Assembly (NCBI GenBank): GCA_048380335.1
Contig: DBFCCI010000006.1
Coordinates: forward strand, 22,526-86,525
DNA length: 64,000 bases
Direction of reading: 5' to 3'
From: Lachnospira sp900551945
Lineage (GTDB): Bacteria; Bacillota; Clostridia; Lachnospirales; Lachnospiraceae
In this document: positions 1 through 8,854 of the stretch, one piece after another
Position numbering within the stretch: position 1 is the first letter of the stretch
Layout of the letters: each line of letters opens with the position of its first letter
Made by a program: the position numbers and the translations under genes
Notes under the pieces: generated by a model
What the model was told of the DNA's origin: nothing
The model's database searches: none
Seen by the model: only the letters and a program-made list of their open reading frames with translations

Positions 1-2
1 GC

Positions 3-320
3 GGTGTAATTCACTGTTATTCTTATACTAAGGAGTCGGTAAAGGCTTTTTATGATATGAATTTTTACTTTGGAATAGGTGGTGTGCTTACATTTAAGAA
101 TGGGAAAAAGCTTGTTGAAGCAGTTGATGTTATTCCTTTGGATAGGATTGTGCTTGAAACGGATTGTCCTTATTTAGCGCCTGTTCCTAATAGGGGTAAA
201 CGTAATGACAGTAGTAATATACAATATGTTGTTGAGAAGTTGGCTGAAATAAAGGGGAAGACAGCTCAAGAAATTATAGATATAACGAATGAGAATGCAA
301 GAAGACTTTATAGGTTGTGA
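3..320 (+). CDS. tatD: TatD family metal-dependent hydrolase, C-terminal part
   Basis: The gene enters from the left edge in frame 3, so only about the last 105 residues are visible. The segment GVIHCYSYTKESVKAF is followed by GIGGVLTFKNGKKL and LETDCPYLAP; this is the usual C-terminal half of TatD/YcfH deoxyribonuclease-like TIM-barrel hydrolases. The Asp in LETD is the last metal ligand of the family. It ends in INTNENARRLYRL-like sequence, typical of the family C-terminus. In Firmicutes tatD commonly lies just upstream of rsmA, as here, although rnmV, often between them, is absent. A palindromic repeat starts one base after its stop codon. Confidence 0.9.
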   Translation, partial: GVIHCYSYTKESVKAFYDMNFYFGIGGVLTFKNGKKLVEAVDVIPLDRIVLETDCPYLAPVPNRGKRNDSSNIQYVVEKLAEIKGKTAQEIIDITNENARRLYRL

Positions 321-321
321 T

Positions 322-430
322 GATATCAGTAGTATATAAGACTGACACACACCAGTAAAAGTACAATCATATAAATATATACAATTGTTCTTTTAATGGT
401 GCATTTACAGCCTTATATACTACTGATATC
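322..430 (+). repeat. Palindromic repeat family A, copy 1 (short form)
   Basis: Perfect 19 bp terminal inverted repeat: gatatcagtagtatataag at 322-340 and its complement at 412-430. Inside it are the family boxes caccagtaaaagtaca and tgttcttttaatggtgcatt, which also pair imperfectly. This copy lacks the apical hairpin found in longer copies. It begins immediately after the tatD stop codon. Confidence 0.85.
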
Positions 431-593
431 TTACGGGAGGTTGTTGACTTATCACACTTATATGAAGGATTATTTCACATATAAAAATGTGGGTTTGGGG
501 CGCATTATTGTAAGTTGTATTAAATGATGTTTAAATATGGTGTATAATAAGTTTAAGAAGTTAAATTTTAAATAAGTAAGAATGGAGATATAA

Positions 594-1490
594 ATGGCAG
601 ATAAAGATTATAGTAATGTACTTCACTTGGGAAATCCTACTAATACGATAGCGGTGCTTAATGCTTATGGTTTTTCTTTTCAAAAAAAATATGGTCAGAA
701 CTTTCTTATTGATGAAAATGTTGTCGAAAAGATTGTAAGAGATGCTGGTGTAACAAAGGATGATATGGTACTTGAGATTGGACCAGGAATTGGAACTATG
801 ACACAAATTCTTTGTGAAAATGCAAGGGAAGTAGTCGCTGTTGAAATAGACAATAAACTTATTCCAATACTTGAAGATACACTTTCTTATTATGATAATG
901 TAACTGTTATTAATGAAGATATTTTAAAGGTGGATATAGTAAAGCTTGCAAAAGAAAGAAATAATGGTAAGCCGATTAAGGTTGTAGCTAATCTTCCATA
1001 CTATATAACAACACCAATTATTATGGGACTTTTTGAAAGTGGTGTGCCGCTTGAAAGTATAACTATTATGGTTCAAAAGGAAGTTGCTGACAGAATGCAG
1101 GTAGGGCCGGGTACAAAAGATTACGGCGCATTATCGCTTGCTGTGCAGTATTATGCTAAGCCTAAGATTGTATTAAATGTACCAGCAAGTTGTTTTATGC
1201 CACGACCAAATGTTGATTCAGCGGTAATTCAATTAGTTAGATATGACAAACCACCTGTTGAAGTTGAAGATGAACATCTTATGTTTAAGATAATAAGAGC
1301 TTCTTTTAATCAAAGAAGAAAGACTATGACTAACAGTGTTGGAAAAAGTGGTGGTATTAATATAACTAAGGAGCAGTTTAGTGAAGCGCTTGATATGTGT
1401 GGACTTTCTCAGACTATTAGAGGAGAAGCTCTTACATTGGAGCAGTTTGCGCAGTTGAGTAATGCTATTACTAAGCTTGGTGGTAGATAA
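594..1490 (+). CDS. rsmA: 16S rRNA (adenine1518/1519-N6) dimethyltransferase
   Basis: Dimethylates two adjacent adenines in the 3'-terminal hairpin of 16S rRNA using S-adenosylmethionine during small-subunit maturation. At 298 aa it has the usual length. Visible motifs are GQNFLID (residues about 34-40, substrate entry), the SAM-binding EIGPGIGTMTQIL at about 61-73, and the catalytic motif NLPYYITTP at about 132-140. The C-terminal RASFNQRRKTMTNS segment is also typical. The start ATG has a GGAG Shine-Dalgarno about 7 nt upstream. It sits alone between two copies of palindromic repeat A. Confidence 0.96.
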   Translation: MADKDYSNVLHLGNPTNTIAVLNAYGFSFQKKYGQNFLIDENVVEKIVRDAGVTKDDMVLEIGPGIGTMTQILCENAREVVAVEIDNKLIPILEDTLSYYDNVTVINEDILKVDIVKLAKERNNGKPIKVVANLPYYITTPIIMGLFESGVPLESITIMVQKEVADRMQVGPGTKDYGALSLAVQYYAKPKIVLNVPASCFMPRPNVDSAVIQLVRYDKPPVEVEDEHLMFKIIRASFNQRRKTMTNSVGKSGGINITKEQFSEALDMCGLSQTIRGEALTLEQFAQLSNAITKLGGR

Positions 1491-1513
1491 GAGTTGTGTT
1501 TTTAGGTTGTGAA

Positions 1514-1662
1514 GATATCAGTAGTATATAAACACACACACCAGTAAAAGTACAATTTTTTGTATTTATATGCCATTGTCAAACAAGTGTGTTTGCCACT
1601 GTCATACAAATTCAAAAAACTGTTCTTTTAATGGTGCATTTAGTTTATATACTACTGATATC
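1514..1662 (+). repeat. Palindromic repeat family A, copy 2 (full length)
   Basis: Perfect 20 bp terminal inverted repeats: gatatcagtagtatataaac at 1514-1533 and its complement at 1643-1662. The family boxes and the apical hairpin (atgccattgtcaaacaag / gtgtgtttgccactgtcat) lie between them. It occupies most of the rsmA-tadA intergenic region and starts about 23 nt after the rsmA stop. Confidence 0.88.
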
Positions 1663-1739
1663 TTTATGGGACTTTATTTTTGCCCAAATATGAAAGCCTA
1701 ATATATGTATAAAGATAACAAGGGATAAATTATAAGGAT

Positions 1740-2291
1740 ATGGAACGAAAAGATTTGGGATATAATGAGATGGAAAGACAAGATGTTTCTGAAGAAGATA
1801 TTAAGTATATGAAGGAGGCGATAAAACAGGCGAAAAAGGCGGGGAAGCTTATGGAAGTTCCTATTGGCTGTGTTATTGTATATGAGGGGAAGATTATTGC
1901 AAGGGGGTATAACAGGCGTAATACTGATAAGACTACATTGGGACATGCTGAGATTACAGCAATTAAAAGGGCTAGTAAGGTGCTTAATGACTGGCGACTT
2001 GAAGATTGTACTATGTATGTGACTCTTGAACCTTGTCAGATGTGTGCAGGAGCAATAGTTCAAGCTAGAATACCTAAAGTTGTAATAGGTTCTATGAACC
2101 CAAAGGCAGGTTGTGCAGGGTCAATTCTTAATCTCCTTGATATGGCACAATTTAACCATAGGTGTGAGGTTGTAAGAGATGTGTTAAAGGAAGAATGTTC
2201 TGATATGCTTACAACATTTTTTAAAGAGTTACGAGAATTAAAGAAAAAGGAAAAGCAAAAGGAAGCAAACAATGAAACTGGAATATCATAA
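1740..2291 (+). CDS. tadA: tRNA-specific adenosine deaminase
   Basis: Zinc enzyme that converts adenosine-34 to inosine in the tRNA-Arg anticodon. The deaminase signature is complete: HAE at about residues 70-72 (zinc His and proton-shuttle Glu) and PCQMC at about 100-104 (two zinc Cys). The 183 aa length exceeds the usual 150-160 because of an N-terminal extension of about 18 residues and a Lys-rich tail. The ATG at 1740 has an AAGG Shine-Dalgarno; the ATG at 1770 is an alternative start. It overlaps the next gene by 20 nt, so the two are probably co-transcribed and translationally coupled. Confidence 0.93.
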   Translation: MERKDLGYNEMERQDVSEEDIKYMKEAIKQAKKAGKLMEVPIGCVIVYEGKIIARGYNRRNTDKTTLGHAEITAIKRASKVLNDWRLEDCTMYVTLEPCQMCAGAIVQARIPKVVIGSMNPKAGCAGSILNLLDMAQFNHRCEVVRDVLKEECSDMLTTFFKELRELKKKEKQKEANNETGIS

Positions 2292-2814
2292 AGACAATCT
2301 TATACTTAAAGTGTTAAATGAAAGTAATACAATGGAAGTACTTGATTTTTATTACAGGAACAGGGAATGTTTTGACAAGTATGAGGCGGACAAGCCAGAT
2401 ACATTTTACACACCTGAGTATATAAGAAATGTAATGCAGGCAGAATACAATGGTCATATTCATGGAAAGTATACAAGATTTTTTTTATATGATAGGACTA
2501 TACCAAATACAATAATAGGAACTGTGTCATTTTCTAATATTCATACAGGGGCGCTTATGTCTTGCTGTATAGGATATAAGATTGATACACAGTTCCAATC
2601 TAGCGGATATGGACGACGTATGCTTACAATGGCATTAAAAATTATGGTTACAGAACGTGGTATGCACAGAATTGAAGCATATATTGAGCCAGACAATGAT
2701 ATATCATTAAAACTGGTAAAATCACTTGGATTTATAAGTGAGGGAATGGCATATTCTTATGTGTTAATGAATGGTCAGTGGCGTGACCATTTAAGATATA
2801 CTTATATTTCTTGA
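2272..2814 (+). CDS. GNAT family N-acetyltransferase (RimJ/RimL-like)
   Basis: 180 aa single-domain acetyltransferase. The acetyl-CoA site QSSGYGRRML (about residues 104-113, the R/Q-x-x-G-x-G/A signature) and the C-terminal SLKLVKSLGFISEGMAYSYVLMNGQWRDHLRYT match the RimJ/RimL subfamily, which acetylates ribosomal-protein N-termini or small molecules. The substrate here cannot be told. It starts inside tadA, and its 3' end overlaps the convergent gene on the other strand by 13 nt, leaving no room for a conventional terminator. Confidence 0.85.
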   Translation: MKLEYHKDNLILKVLNESNTMEVLDFYYRNRECFDKYEADKPDTFYTPEYIRNVMQAEYNGHIHGKYTRFFLYDRTIPNTIIGTVSFSNIHTGALMSCCIGYKIDTQFQSSGYGRRMLTMALKIMVTERGMHRIEAYIEPDNDISLKLVKSLGFISEGMAYSYVLMNGQWRDHLRYTYIS

Positions 2815-4208
2815 TACCAATATCCAAAGTATGGGTTTGAGTAATCACTTCTATGACTCTTTTTGAAGTTTCCAAATCCATACATAGAAGCCATAAATCT
2901 TTCTCTATTACAATACATTCCGGGAACACCGATAAAATAATGAGTTCCGTTTGTATTTTCTTGAACCTTTCCAAATAATAAATGTCTAAAATTATAAAAA
3001 CCATGTATAAGAAAGCTATTATTTGCAATTGATTTATCTTGTATTGGCATAGCCTTTAATTGTTCTGGTGAAACTTCTATACAGTCGTAGTAATAGTCAT
3101 TGTCAAATGCGTCAATAAAATCAGCATTTTTAAAGAATTTTTCAAAGCCATTATTGCTAAAACGTTTTTTAAGTTCAATATTATAAGCAGGCGCTTCTGC
3201 TACATGAATATCAGTTTCATCAGCGGTGTTTGCAACTTCTGTCGAAGAAATATCAGAAATAGTATCATAAGAATTATTAGTATTAATGTCATTGTTTTCA
3301 TTTTCTAAATGGGTATTGTCTGGGGTGGTAGTTTCAATGATTTTAGTATTTACTTTGTCAGTATTATTTGTGCTATCTACATTGCTATTGCTGATACTTT
3401 CTGTAGTGTTGTTATTTATATTATTATCTGAAATATTTTCTGAAATTGTTGGCTTGTTATTAATAATAGGTGCTTGAGTGGACTTTGTAGAATTATTGTC
3501 AAGCTGTGTTATATTGTGGTTTGTTGTGGTTTGATTTGTTTTGTTGTTTGAGATATTTGGGGTATTAAAATTGTTGGTATTATTTACAGTTGTGTTATTA
3601 TCAATAGCTTTGCTGTTAATAGGTGTGTGTTGCGATGGAGTATCAACTATATCTTTGATTTCATTAGGTGATGTATTAAGATTGGTAATGGTTATGTTTT
3701 TATCTAAGCTATTTTTGTTAGTTGTATCAATAGAATTATTTTGTTTTGAAGTTGTTTTTGTATTGGTATCGGTTTGAGTTGTTTTTTTGATAGGAGTGTT
3801 TTCTTTTGGCTGTTTATATATTACATTTTCGGGAAGAAATGTTTCATCGTCCCAAAGGCTGTACATGCGGTAAAAGTCATCGTTGTTCTTTGTAGTTGCA
3901 ATACCACATATATCTTTAAAGGCGTAACCAGAATTATTGATATTTGATGGGTTTAAAATGTCTTTATATTTTCCACGCCCTGAGTTGACAACGGTGTTAC
4001 CTAGATATATTGTTTTGAAGTATTTGTCAGAACGTGTAAGCAGATATATACTAAATATACAAGGTGCGTCAGTGTATACACCTTGCAATGTAATATCTAG
4101 TTTAAATTGTCCACCTCGAACTTCTGCTTTTGCAAATCCGACATTTTTTTCTTTGACATTTCCAGGATAAGAATAGATGTATGAAACAAGACGTTTATAA
4201 TCGCTCAT
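2802..4208 (-). CDS. DUF6128-like protein with long Asn/Thr/Ser-rich linker
   Basis: 468 aa with three parts. An N-terminal domain (about 1-130) begins MSDYKRLVSYIYSYPGNVKE. A roughly 190-residue linker (about 140-325) is made almost only of N, T, S, D, I and K. A C-terminal domain (about 340-468) contains NNSFLIHGFYNFRHLLFGK and a closing FGYWYQEI. The C-terminal part resembles the DUF6128-type domain common in Lachnospiraceae; this is recalled from the family, not searched. No signal peptide or membrane segment is visible, so it is probably cytoplasmic. Monocistronic, start ATG at 4208 preceded by a GAGGT-type site. Function unknown. Confidence 0.75.
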   Translation of the reverse strand: MSDYKRLVSYIYSYPGNVKEKNVGFAKAEVRGGQFKLDITLQGVYTDAPCIFSIYLLTRSDKYFKTIYLGNTVVNSGRGKYKDILNPSNINNSGYAFKDICGIATTKNNDDFYRMYSLWDDETFLPENVIYKQPKENTPIKKTTQTDTNTKTTSKQNNSIDTTNKNSLDKNITITNLNTSPNEIKDIVDTPSQHTPINSKAIDNNTTVNNTNNFNTPNISNNKTNQTTTNHNITQLDNNSTKSTQAPIINNKPTISENISDNNINNNTTESISNSNVDSTNNTDKVNTKIIETTTPDNTHLENENNDINTNNSYDTISDISSTEVANTADETDIHVAEAPAYNIELKKRFSNNGFEKFFKNADFIDAFDNDYYYDCIEVSPEQLKAMPIQDKSIANNSFLIHGFYNFRHLLFGKVQENTNGTHYFIGVPGMYCNRERFMASMYGFGNFKKSHRSDYSNPYFGYWYQEI

Positions 4209-4324
4209 AATTACCTCTTAAATAATAGTTTATATGCAAACTTATGCTGAAATATAAGAAAAGATTACAAAAATATATTTTTTAGTTTTTAAATTTTGGA
4301 TATGTGGTTTCCAATTGCTATATA

Positions 4325-4353
4325 TTGATGGATTAATTTTTGCATGGTATAAT
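4325..4353 (+). promoter_or_regulatory. Sigma-A-type promoter of the restriction-modification operon
   Basis: TTGATG at 4325-4330, a 17 nt spacer and TATAAT at 4348-4353. This predicts a 5' leader of about 145 nt before the methyltransferase start at 4506. The rest of the 4209-4505 gap is A+T-rich and shows nothing else. Confidence 0.6.
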
Positions 4354-4505
4354 ATCAGACACTTAATATAAAGATTATAAAAATAATAATAAAAGAAACT
4401 ATAACATCATTATTGCTATTTTAGTGTATTAAAAATAAGATTTAATAGTGTTAGAGTATATGTTTTATTTTATAAGTTTTTTCATTTTTGAAAGGAATTT
4501 AACTG

Positions 4506-5414
4506 ATGAGTATAAATAGTGCTGGACAGATGAATTTTAATTTTGACAAATTATTTACTGCTCCATTAGAAGAAGAAAATATGACAGGAAATAGTTCTAT
4601 GGCAATACTTGGAGATAGTATTTCTGTTTTAAAGAAAATGAAGGATAAATCAGTCCAGCTTATATTTGCCGATGCACCATATAATATTGGGAAGGACTTC
4701 GGCAATAACAGTGATAAATGGAACAATATGTATGATTATATAGATTGGTGTAAAGTATGGATTGATGAGTGTATGCGTGTGCTTTCAGATACAGGAACAA
4801 TGTATTTTATGACAGCGACTCAGCATATGCCATATCTTGATGTGTTTGTTTCAGAAAAATATAATGTTTTGTGTAGAATTATATGGGCGTATGACAGTTC
4901 GGGTGTTCAATCTAAGAAGATATACGGTTCTCTTTATGAGCCAATTTTAATGATTAATAAAACTAAAAAGTCGAAATATACCTTTAATTATGAAGAGATT
5001 ATGATTGAGGCAAAAACAGGAGCAAAAAGAAAACTTATTGATTATAGAAAAAATCCCCCACAACCTTATAACACAAAAAAAGTTCCCGGAAATGTATGGG
5101 ATTTTAGCAGAGTAAGATTTAAAATGAATGAATATGAAAATCATCCGACACAAAAACCAGAGGCGCTACTTGAGCGTATTATAAAAGCGTCATCTAATGT
5201 AGGAGATGTAGTATTAGACCCGTTTTCAGGTTCATTTACAACAATTGCTACAGCAATTCGTTTAAAAAGAGTTGCAATAGGGATTGAATTAAATGAAGAA
5301 TATTATGAAATAGGATTAAGACGTACGGGTATTACGGCTATAAGAAATGGAAAAAGTCTTGAAAAAGTTAAAGTACGAAAGACTAATGCTAAGTCAAAGT
5401 ATGTAAGAGGATAA
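4506..5414 (+). CDS. Type II DNA methyltransferase, beta class (DAPY motif)
   Basis: 302 aa amino-methyltransferase (N6-adenine or N4-cytosine). The catalytic motif IV is DAPY (residues 56-59, inside LIFADAPYNIGKDF) and precedes the SAM-binding motif I, VLDPFSGSFTT, at about 235-245. That order (IV, target recognition, I) defines the beta class that includes HinfI- and CcrM-type enzymes. NHPTQKPEALLERII is the usual motif X region. DAPY replaces the commoner DPPY. It is followed after 4 nt by the putative restriction enzyme, so it should protect the host at the same site. The recognition sequence cannot be read from the protein. Confidence 0.88.
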   Translation: MSINSAGQMNFNFDKLFTAPLEEENMTGNSSMAILGDSISVLKKMKDKSVQLIFADAPYNIGKDFGNNSDKWNNMYDYIDWCKVWIDECMRVLSDTGTMYFMTATQHMPYLDVFVSEKYNVLCRIIWAYDSSGVQSKKIYGSLYEPILMINKTKKSKYTFNYEEIMIEAKTGAKRKLIDYRKNPPQPYNTKKVPGNVWDFSRVRFKMNEYENHPTQKPEALLERIIKASSNVGDVVLDPFSGSFTTIATAIRLKRVAIGIELNEEYYEIGLRRTGITAIRNGKSLEKVKVRKTNAKSKYVRG

Positions 5415-5418
5415 TAGT

Positions 5419-6507
5419 GTGAAGATTACAGAAGTTTTTATTGAAGAAATATTAAAAAAAGAATATCCAAACAACTATCAAAGAATATATGATGATAGTC
5501 CTATGCTTCAATACCTTGATAAGAAAATGAAGGCTGTTCATGGAAATAGTAAAACTCGTAGGAGTCTTGCAAATATATATGCAGTTTATTCTATATTGAA
5601 TTTTTATCAAGAGGATTTCTATGAAAAGAAAAAACAGTATTGTAAATTTAAAGGGTATGATTATATGAAATTGTTTAACTATTATCGTGGGCTTTATGGC
5701 GGTAATAAGTTACAAAATCATGCGTTAAATTCTCGTGTAAATGGGGAGTTTCATAATAAAATTAAAAGTGCTGTTAATGATTTAATAATTATTAATGATG
5801 GAAAATACTTAATTCATATAGATTATATATATGTTGATGGAAATGATATTAGTAAAGTGGCTTGTAAAATAATTCAAAAATATATTAATCTTTTAATGCA
5901 AAAAGACAATGAACTAATTAGTATTCTTGAAAAATTACGCAACATGACAGATTATAATGAGAAAAAAGAAAATATTAATATGTTGTTAGCAGAAGATGCA
6001 GAGGCAAGAATTTTTGAAATAATTAGTTATGCTATTTTAAAGAACCATTATAAAAATATTACTGTATTTTTTGGATATACGAAAGATACAGTTAGTGAAG
6101 TAGCTCTTGAATTATTTAAAACTGGTAGAACAAATGCTAATGATGGTGGAATAGATTTTGTAATGCGACCTGTAGGAAGATTTTTTCAGGTGACAGAAGT
6201 TAATAATTATGACAAGTATTTGCTAGATATTGATAAAGTCATGCACTTTCCAATTAGTTTTGTTATTAAGACGAATAAGAGCAAGGTTAATATATTGAAA
6301 GATTTGGAAAAATATATTTTAGAGCGCTCAGGTGGAATGGCAGTTTTAGAAGAAAGATATAAGAATGCTATTGAAGAAATTATAACTATAAATGAATTAA
6401 AAACATGGATAGAAGAATTAAATGATAACGATATCGACAATATTATTAGGGATATTGACGTTTATTATAGGTTAGAGATGAATATCGAAGCACAAGATGA
6501 TGAATAA
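5419..6507 (+). CDS. Putative type II restriction endonuclease
   Basis: 362 aa protein of no family I can name. Its position 4 nt after the methyltransferase makes it the likely partner nuclease. A PD-(D/E)XK-like core is suggested by NDGGIDF (about residues 240-246) followed by RFFQVTEV (about 253-260), which resembles the GID...QxK core of Mrr-like nucleases. The final Lys of the motif is not obvious, so the catalytic assignment is tentative. The C-terminal third is charged and helical. Base composition is even more A+T-rich than the neighbours, fitting an acquired cassette inserted upstream of the SRP RNA. Start is GTG with little Shine-Dalgarno support. Confidence 0.65.
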   Translation: MKITEVFIEEILKKEYPNNYQRIYDDSPMLQYLDKKMKAVHGNSKTRRSLANIYAVYSILNFYQEDFYEKKKQYCKFKGYDYMKLFNYYRGLYGGNKLQNHALNSRVNGEFHNKIKSAVNDLIIINDGKYLIHIDYIYVDGNDISKVACKIIQKYINLLMQKDNELISILEKLRNMTDYNEKKENINMLLAEDAEARIFEIISYAILKNHYKNITVFFGYTKDTVSEVALELFKTGRTNANDGGIDFVMRPVGRFFQVTEVNNYDKYLLDIDKVMHFPISFVIKTNKSKVNILKDLEKYILERSGGMAVLEERYKNAIEEIITINELKTWIEELNDNDIDNIIRDIDVYYRLEMNIEAQDDE

Positions 6508-6534
6508 ATCTTAAAAAGACCAGTATCCACCATC

Positions 6535-6563
6535 TTGACAAATTGCTATATTATAAGTATAAT
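6535..6563 (+). promoter_or_regulatory. Consensus sigma-A promoter of the SRP RNA gene
   Basis: Perfect TTGACA at 6535-6540, a 17 nt spacer and perfect TATAAT at 6558-6563. The first base of the closing stem of the RNA lies 8 nt after the -10 box, as expected for a stable RNA promoter. Confidence 0.85.
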
Positions 6564-6570
6564 TAAATAA

Positions 6571-6835
6571 CCGCGCAGCTGGGGTAGTAGCGGCACCCTG
6601 TACCTGCAATCCGCTATAGCAGGAGTGATGTTCGGCCTAGGGCGCTATATTTATGGAGCTGCCCGATAAAAGTGGTGTTGACATTTTGGGTCTCCCGCAA
6701 CAGAAATTCATGAAACATGTCAGGTCAGGAATGAAGCAGCATTAAGTGAAACCTTTTGTGTGCCGGGAGGGTGCCTGAATCGAGCTAACTGTATCGGTAA
6801 CGTCTGTGGGTATAGGTTCGAAGCAGAACGCGCGG
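6571..6835 (+). ncRNA. ffs: Signal recognition particle RNA, large Gram-positive type
   Basis: About 265 nt. The ends pair (ccgcgc at 6571-6576 with gcgcgg at 6830-6835), followed by a T-rich stretch. The universally conserved SRP domain is visible at about 6719-6745 (gtcaggtcaggaatgaagca). The 5' part can form the Alu-like domain found in Bacillus and Clostridia. Together with Ffh it targets nascent membrane and secreted proteins to the membrane. Position directly upstream of dnaX is the classic Firmicute arrangement. Confidence 0.93.
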
Positions 6836-6872
6836 TTTTATTTTTTTGTGGCGCATTTGTGTGGAGGTAGTT

Positions 6873-8504
6873 ATGGCATATCAGGCATTGTATAGAAAGT
6901 GGCGTCCAGACAATTTTGAAGATGTAAAAGGACAAGACCATATAGTAACAACTTTACAAAATCAGATAAAAGCCGATAGAATAGGCCATGCGTATTTGTT
7001 TTGCGGAACAAGAGGAACTGGTAAGACAAGTATTGCAAAAATATTTGCAAAGGCTGTCAATTGCGAACATCCTATAAATGGAAGTCCTTGCAACGAATGT
7101 GAAAGTTGTAGGGCGATTGCTACAGGTAATTCCATGAATGTTATCGAGATAGACGCAGCATCTAATAACGGCGTTGATAACATTAGACAAATTCGTGATG
7201 AAGTTCAATATTCTCCAACACAAGGTAAATATAAAGTATATATAATTGATGAAGTTCATATGTTGTCGATAGGAGCATTTAATGCACTTTTAAAGACACT
7301 TGAAGAACCACCTTCATATGTTATATTTATACTTGCAACAACAGAAGCACATAAAATTCCTGTCACAATTCTTTCAAGATGTCAAAGGTATGATTTTCAC
7401 AGAATATCAATAGAAACAATTTCAGACAGATTATCACAGCTTATGCAGGCTGAGAATATTAATGTAGAAGATAAGGCAATAAAATATATTGCAAAGGCAG
7501 CAGACGGTTCACTTCGAGATGCGTTAAGTTTACTTGACCAGTGCATTGCATTTTATCTAGGGCGTGACCTTAAGTATGAAAATGTATTAGATGTGCTGGG
7601 GGCAGTTGATACACAAGTATATGCAGAGATGCTTTCATTAATAACAATGTCTGATACAACAGCAGTAATGGAGCTTATAGAAAAGCTTATAATGCAGGGT
7701 AGAGATATAGGTCAGTTTGTAAATGATTTTATATGGTATTTGCGTAATCTACTACTTATAAAGACAACTGATGATTTATCAAAGGTTGAAGATGTTATAG
7801 AAGCTTCAAAGGACAGCATAGAGCAGTTAAAAAAAGATGCGAAGCTGGTTGATACAGATACTATTATGATGTATATAAGAGTATTATCTGAACTTGCAAA
7901 TGACCTTAAAGTAGCTACACAAAAAAGAATTAAGTTAGAAGTAACTCTTATTAAGCTTATGAAGCCGGCAATGTCGGCTACACAAGATATATCAGATATA
8001 ATGGGAAGATTATCGGTTCTTGAAGGGCAAATGCAAGATGCTTTAAATAAACTTAAAAATGGTGTAATTCCGGCAAATATTAATAGTGTTGCTGGTGAAA
8101 TACCATTTAATAATACAAGTATAAAAAAAGAAAGTGTTGAAAAAAGAGTTATAGAAGCGCTACCAGAAGATATGGAAGCTATAGCAAAGCAATGGGACTC
8201 AATTGTGTATTCAATAGATGACCCAATGGCAAGAACATTTCTTTTGCAATCTAATGTAACACTGACACAAGATGGTACAGCACTTGAGATAATGTTTAAA
8301 TCGACTTCAGCTTATAATGCTTTTTCAAGAGAAGAAGACAGACAACGACTTGAAGAACTTATTGAAGAACGCACAGGAATAAGTGTTAATATAAAAATAA
8401 CAAAATTAGATGATAACGAAGATTTTCAAAATAGATTTACAGATATAAGAGAGTTAGTAAGCAATATAGATATTGTAGTAGATGATAAGGAGGAATATAT
8501 CTAA
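6873..8504 (+). CDS. dnaX: DNA polymerase III subunits gamma/tau
   Basis: Clamp-loader ATPase of the replisome. MAYQALYRKWRPDNFEDVKGQ is the standard N-terminus. Walker A GTRGTGKTS follows at about 45-53, then a four-Cys zinc module (CEHPINGSPCNECESC), DEVHML (Walker B) and the sensor-1 region ILATTEAHKIP. The tau-specific tail (about 370-543) is less conserved. I take the ATG at 6873, with GGAGG 7 nt upstream, rather than the in-frame TTG at 6846. The stop overlaps the next start as TAATG. Confidence 0.96.
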   Translation: MAYQALYRKWRPDNFEDVKGQDHIVTTLQNQIKADRIGHAYLFCGTRGTGKTSIAKIFAKAVNCEHPINGSPCNECESCRAIATGNSMNVIEIDAASNNGVDNIRQIRDEVQYSPTQGKYKVYIIDEVHMLSIGAFNALLKTLEEPPSYVIFILATTEAHKIPVTILSRCQRYDFHRISIETISDRLSQLMQAENINVEDKAIKYIAKAADGSLRDALSLLDQCIAFYLGRDLKYENVLDVLGAVDTQVYAEMLSLITMSDTTAVMELIEKLIMQGRDIGQFVNDFIWYLRNLLLIKTTDDLSKVEDVIEASKDSIEQLKKDAKLVDTDTIMMYIRVLSELANDLKVATQKRIKLEVTLIKLMKPAMSATQDISDIMGRLSVLEGQMQDALNKLKNGVIPANINSVAGEIPFNNTSIKKESVEKRVIEALPEDMEAIAKQWDSIVYSIDDPMARTFLLQSNVTLTQDGTALEIMFKSTSAYNAFSREEDRQRLEELIEERTGISVNIKITKLDDNEDFQNRFTDIRELVSNIDIVVDDKEEYI

Positions 8505-8854
8505 TGGCAAAGAGAGGCGGATTTCCAGGAGGAATGCCTGGTAACATGAACAATTTAATGAAACAGGCTCAAAGAATGCAAAAGCAGATGGAAACACAGC
8601 AGGCAGAGCTTGAAGCTAAAGAGTTTACAGCAGCAGCAGGCGGTGGTGTTGTAGAAGTTACTGTAACAGGAAAAAGAGAAGTTACTAAGGTAAAGATTGA
8701 CCCAGAAGCAGTTGACCCAGATGACGTTGAAATGCTTGAAGACCTTATAATGGCAGCAACTAACGAAGCACTTAGAAAGTGTGAAGAAGAATCACAAGCA
8801 CAGATGTCTAAGATTACAGGAGGTCTTAGTGGCTTTGGCGGAGGCTTATTCTAA
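8504..8854 (+). CDS. YbaB/EbfC family nucleoid-associated protein
   Basis: 116 aa DNA-binding protein of the YbaB/EbfC family. It contains the Gly/Met-rich start MPGNMNNLMKQAQRMQKQM, the VTVTGKREVTKVKIDPEAVDPDDVEMLEDLIMAA core and a Gly-rich C-terminus. Overlaps dnaX and recR by one base each (TAATG), so dnaX-ybaB-recR forms a tightly coupled operon as in most bacteria. Confidence 0.94.
   Translation: MAKRGGFPGGMPGNMNNLMKQAQRMQKQMETQQAELEAKEFTAAAGGGVVEVTVTGKREVTKVKIDPEAVDPDDVEMLEDLIMAATNEALRKCEEESQAQMSKITGGLSGFGGGLF

Noticed and set aside
3286..4170. Open frames on the + strand opposite the DUF6128-like gene, with hydrophobic translations.
   Set aside because: They mirror the Asn/Thr-rich coding sequence on the other strand, have no ribosome binding sites and no family resemblance.
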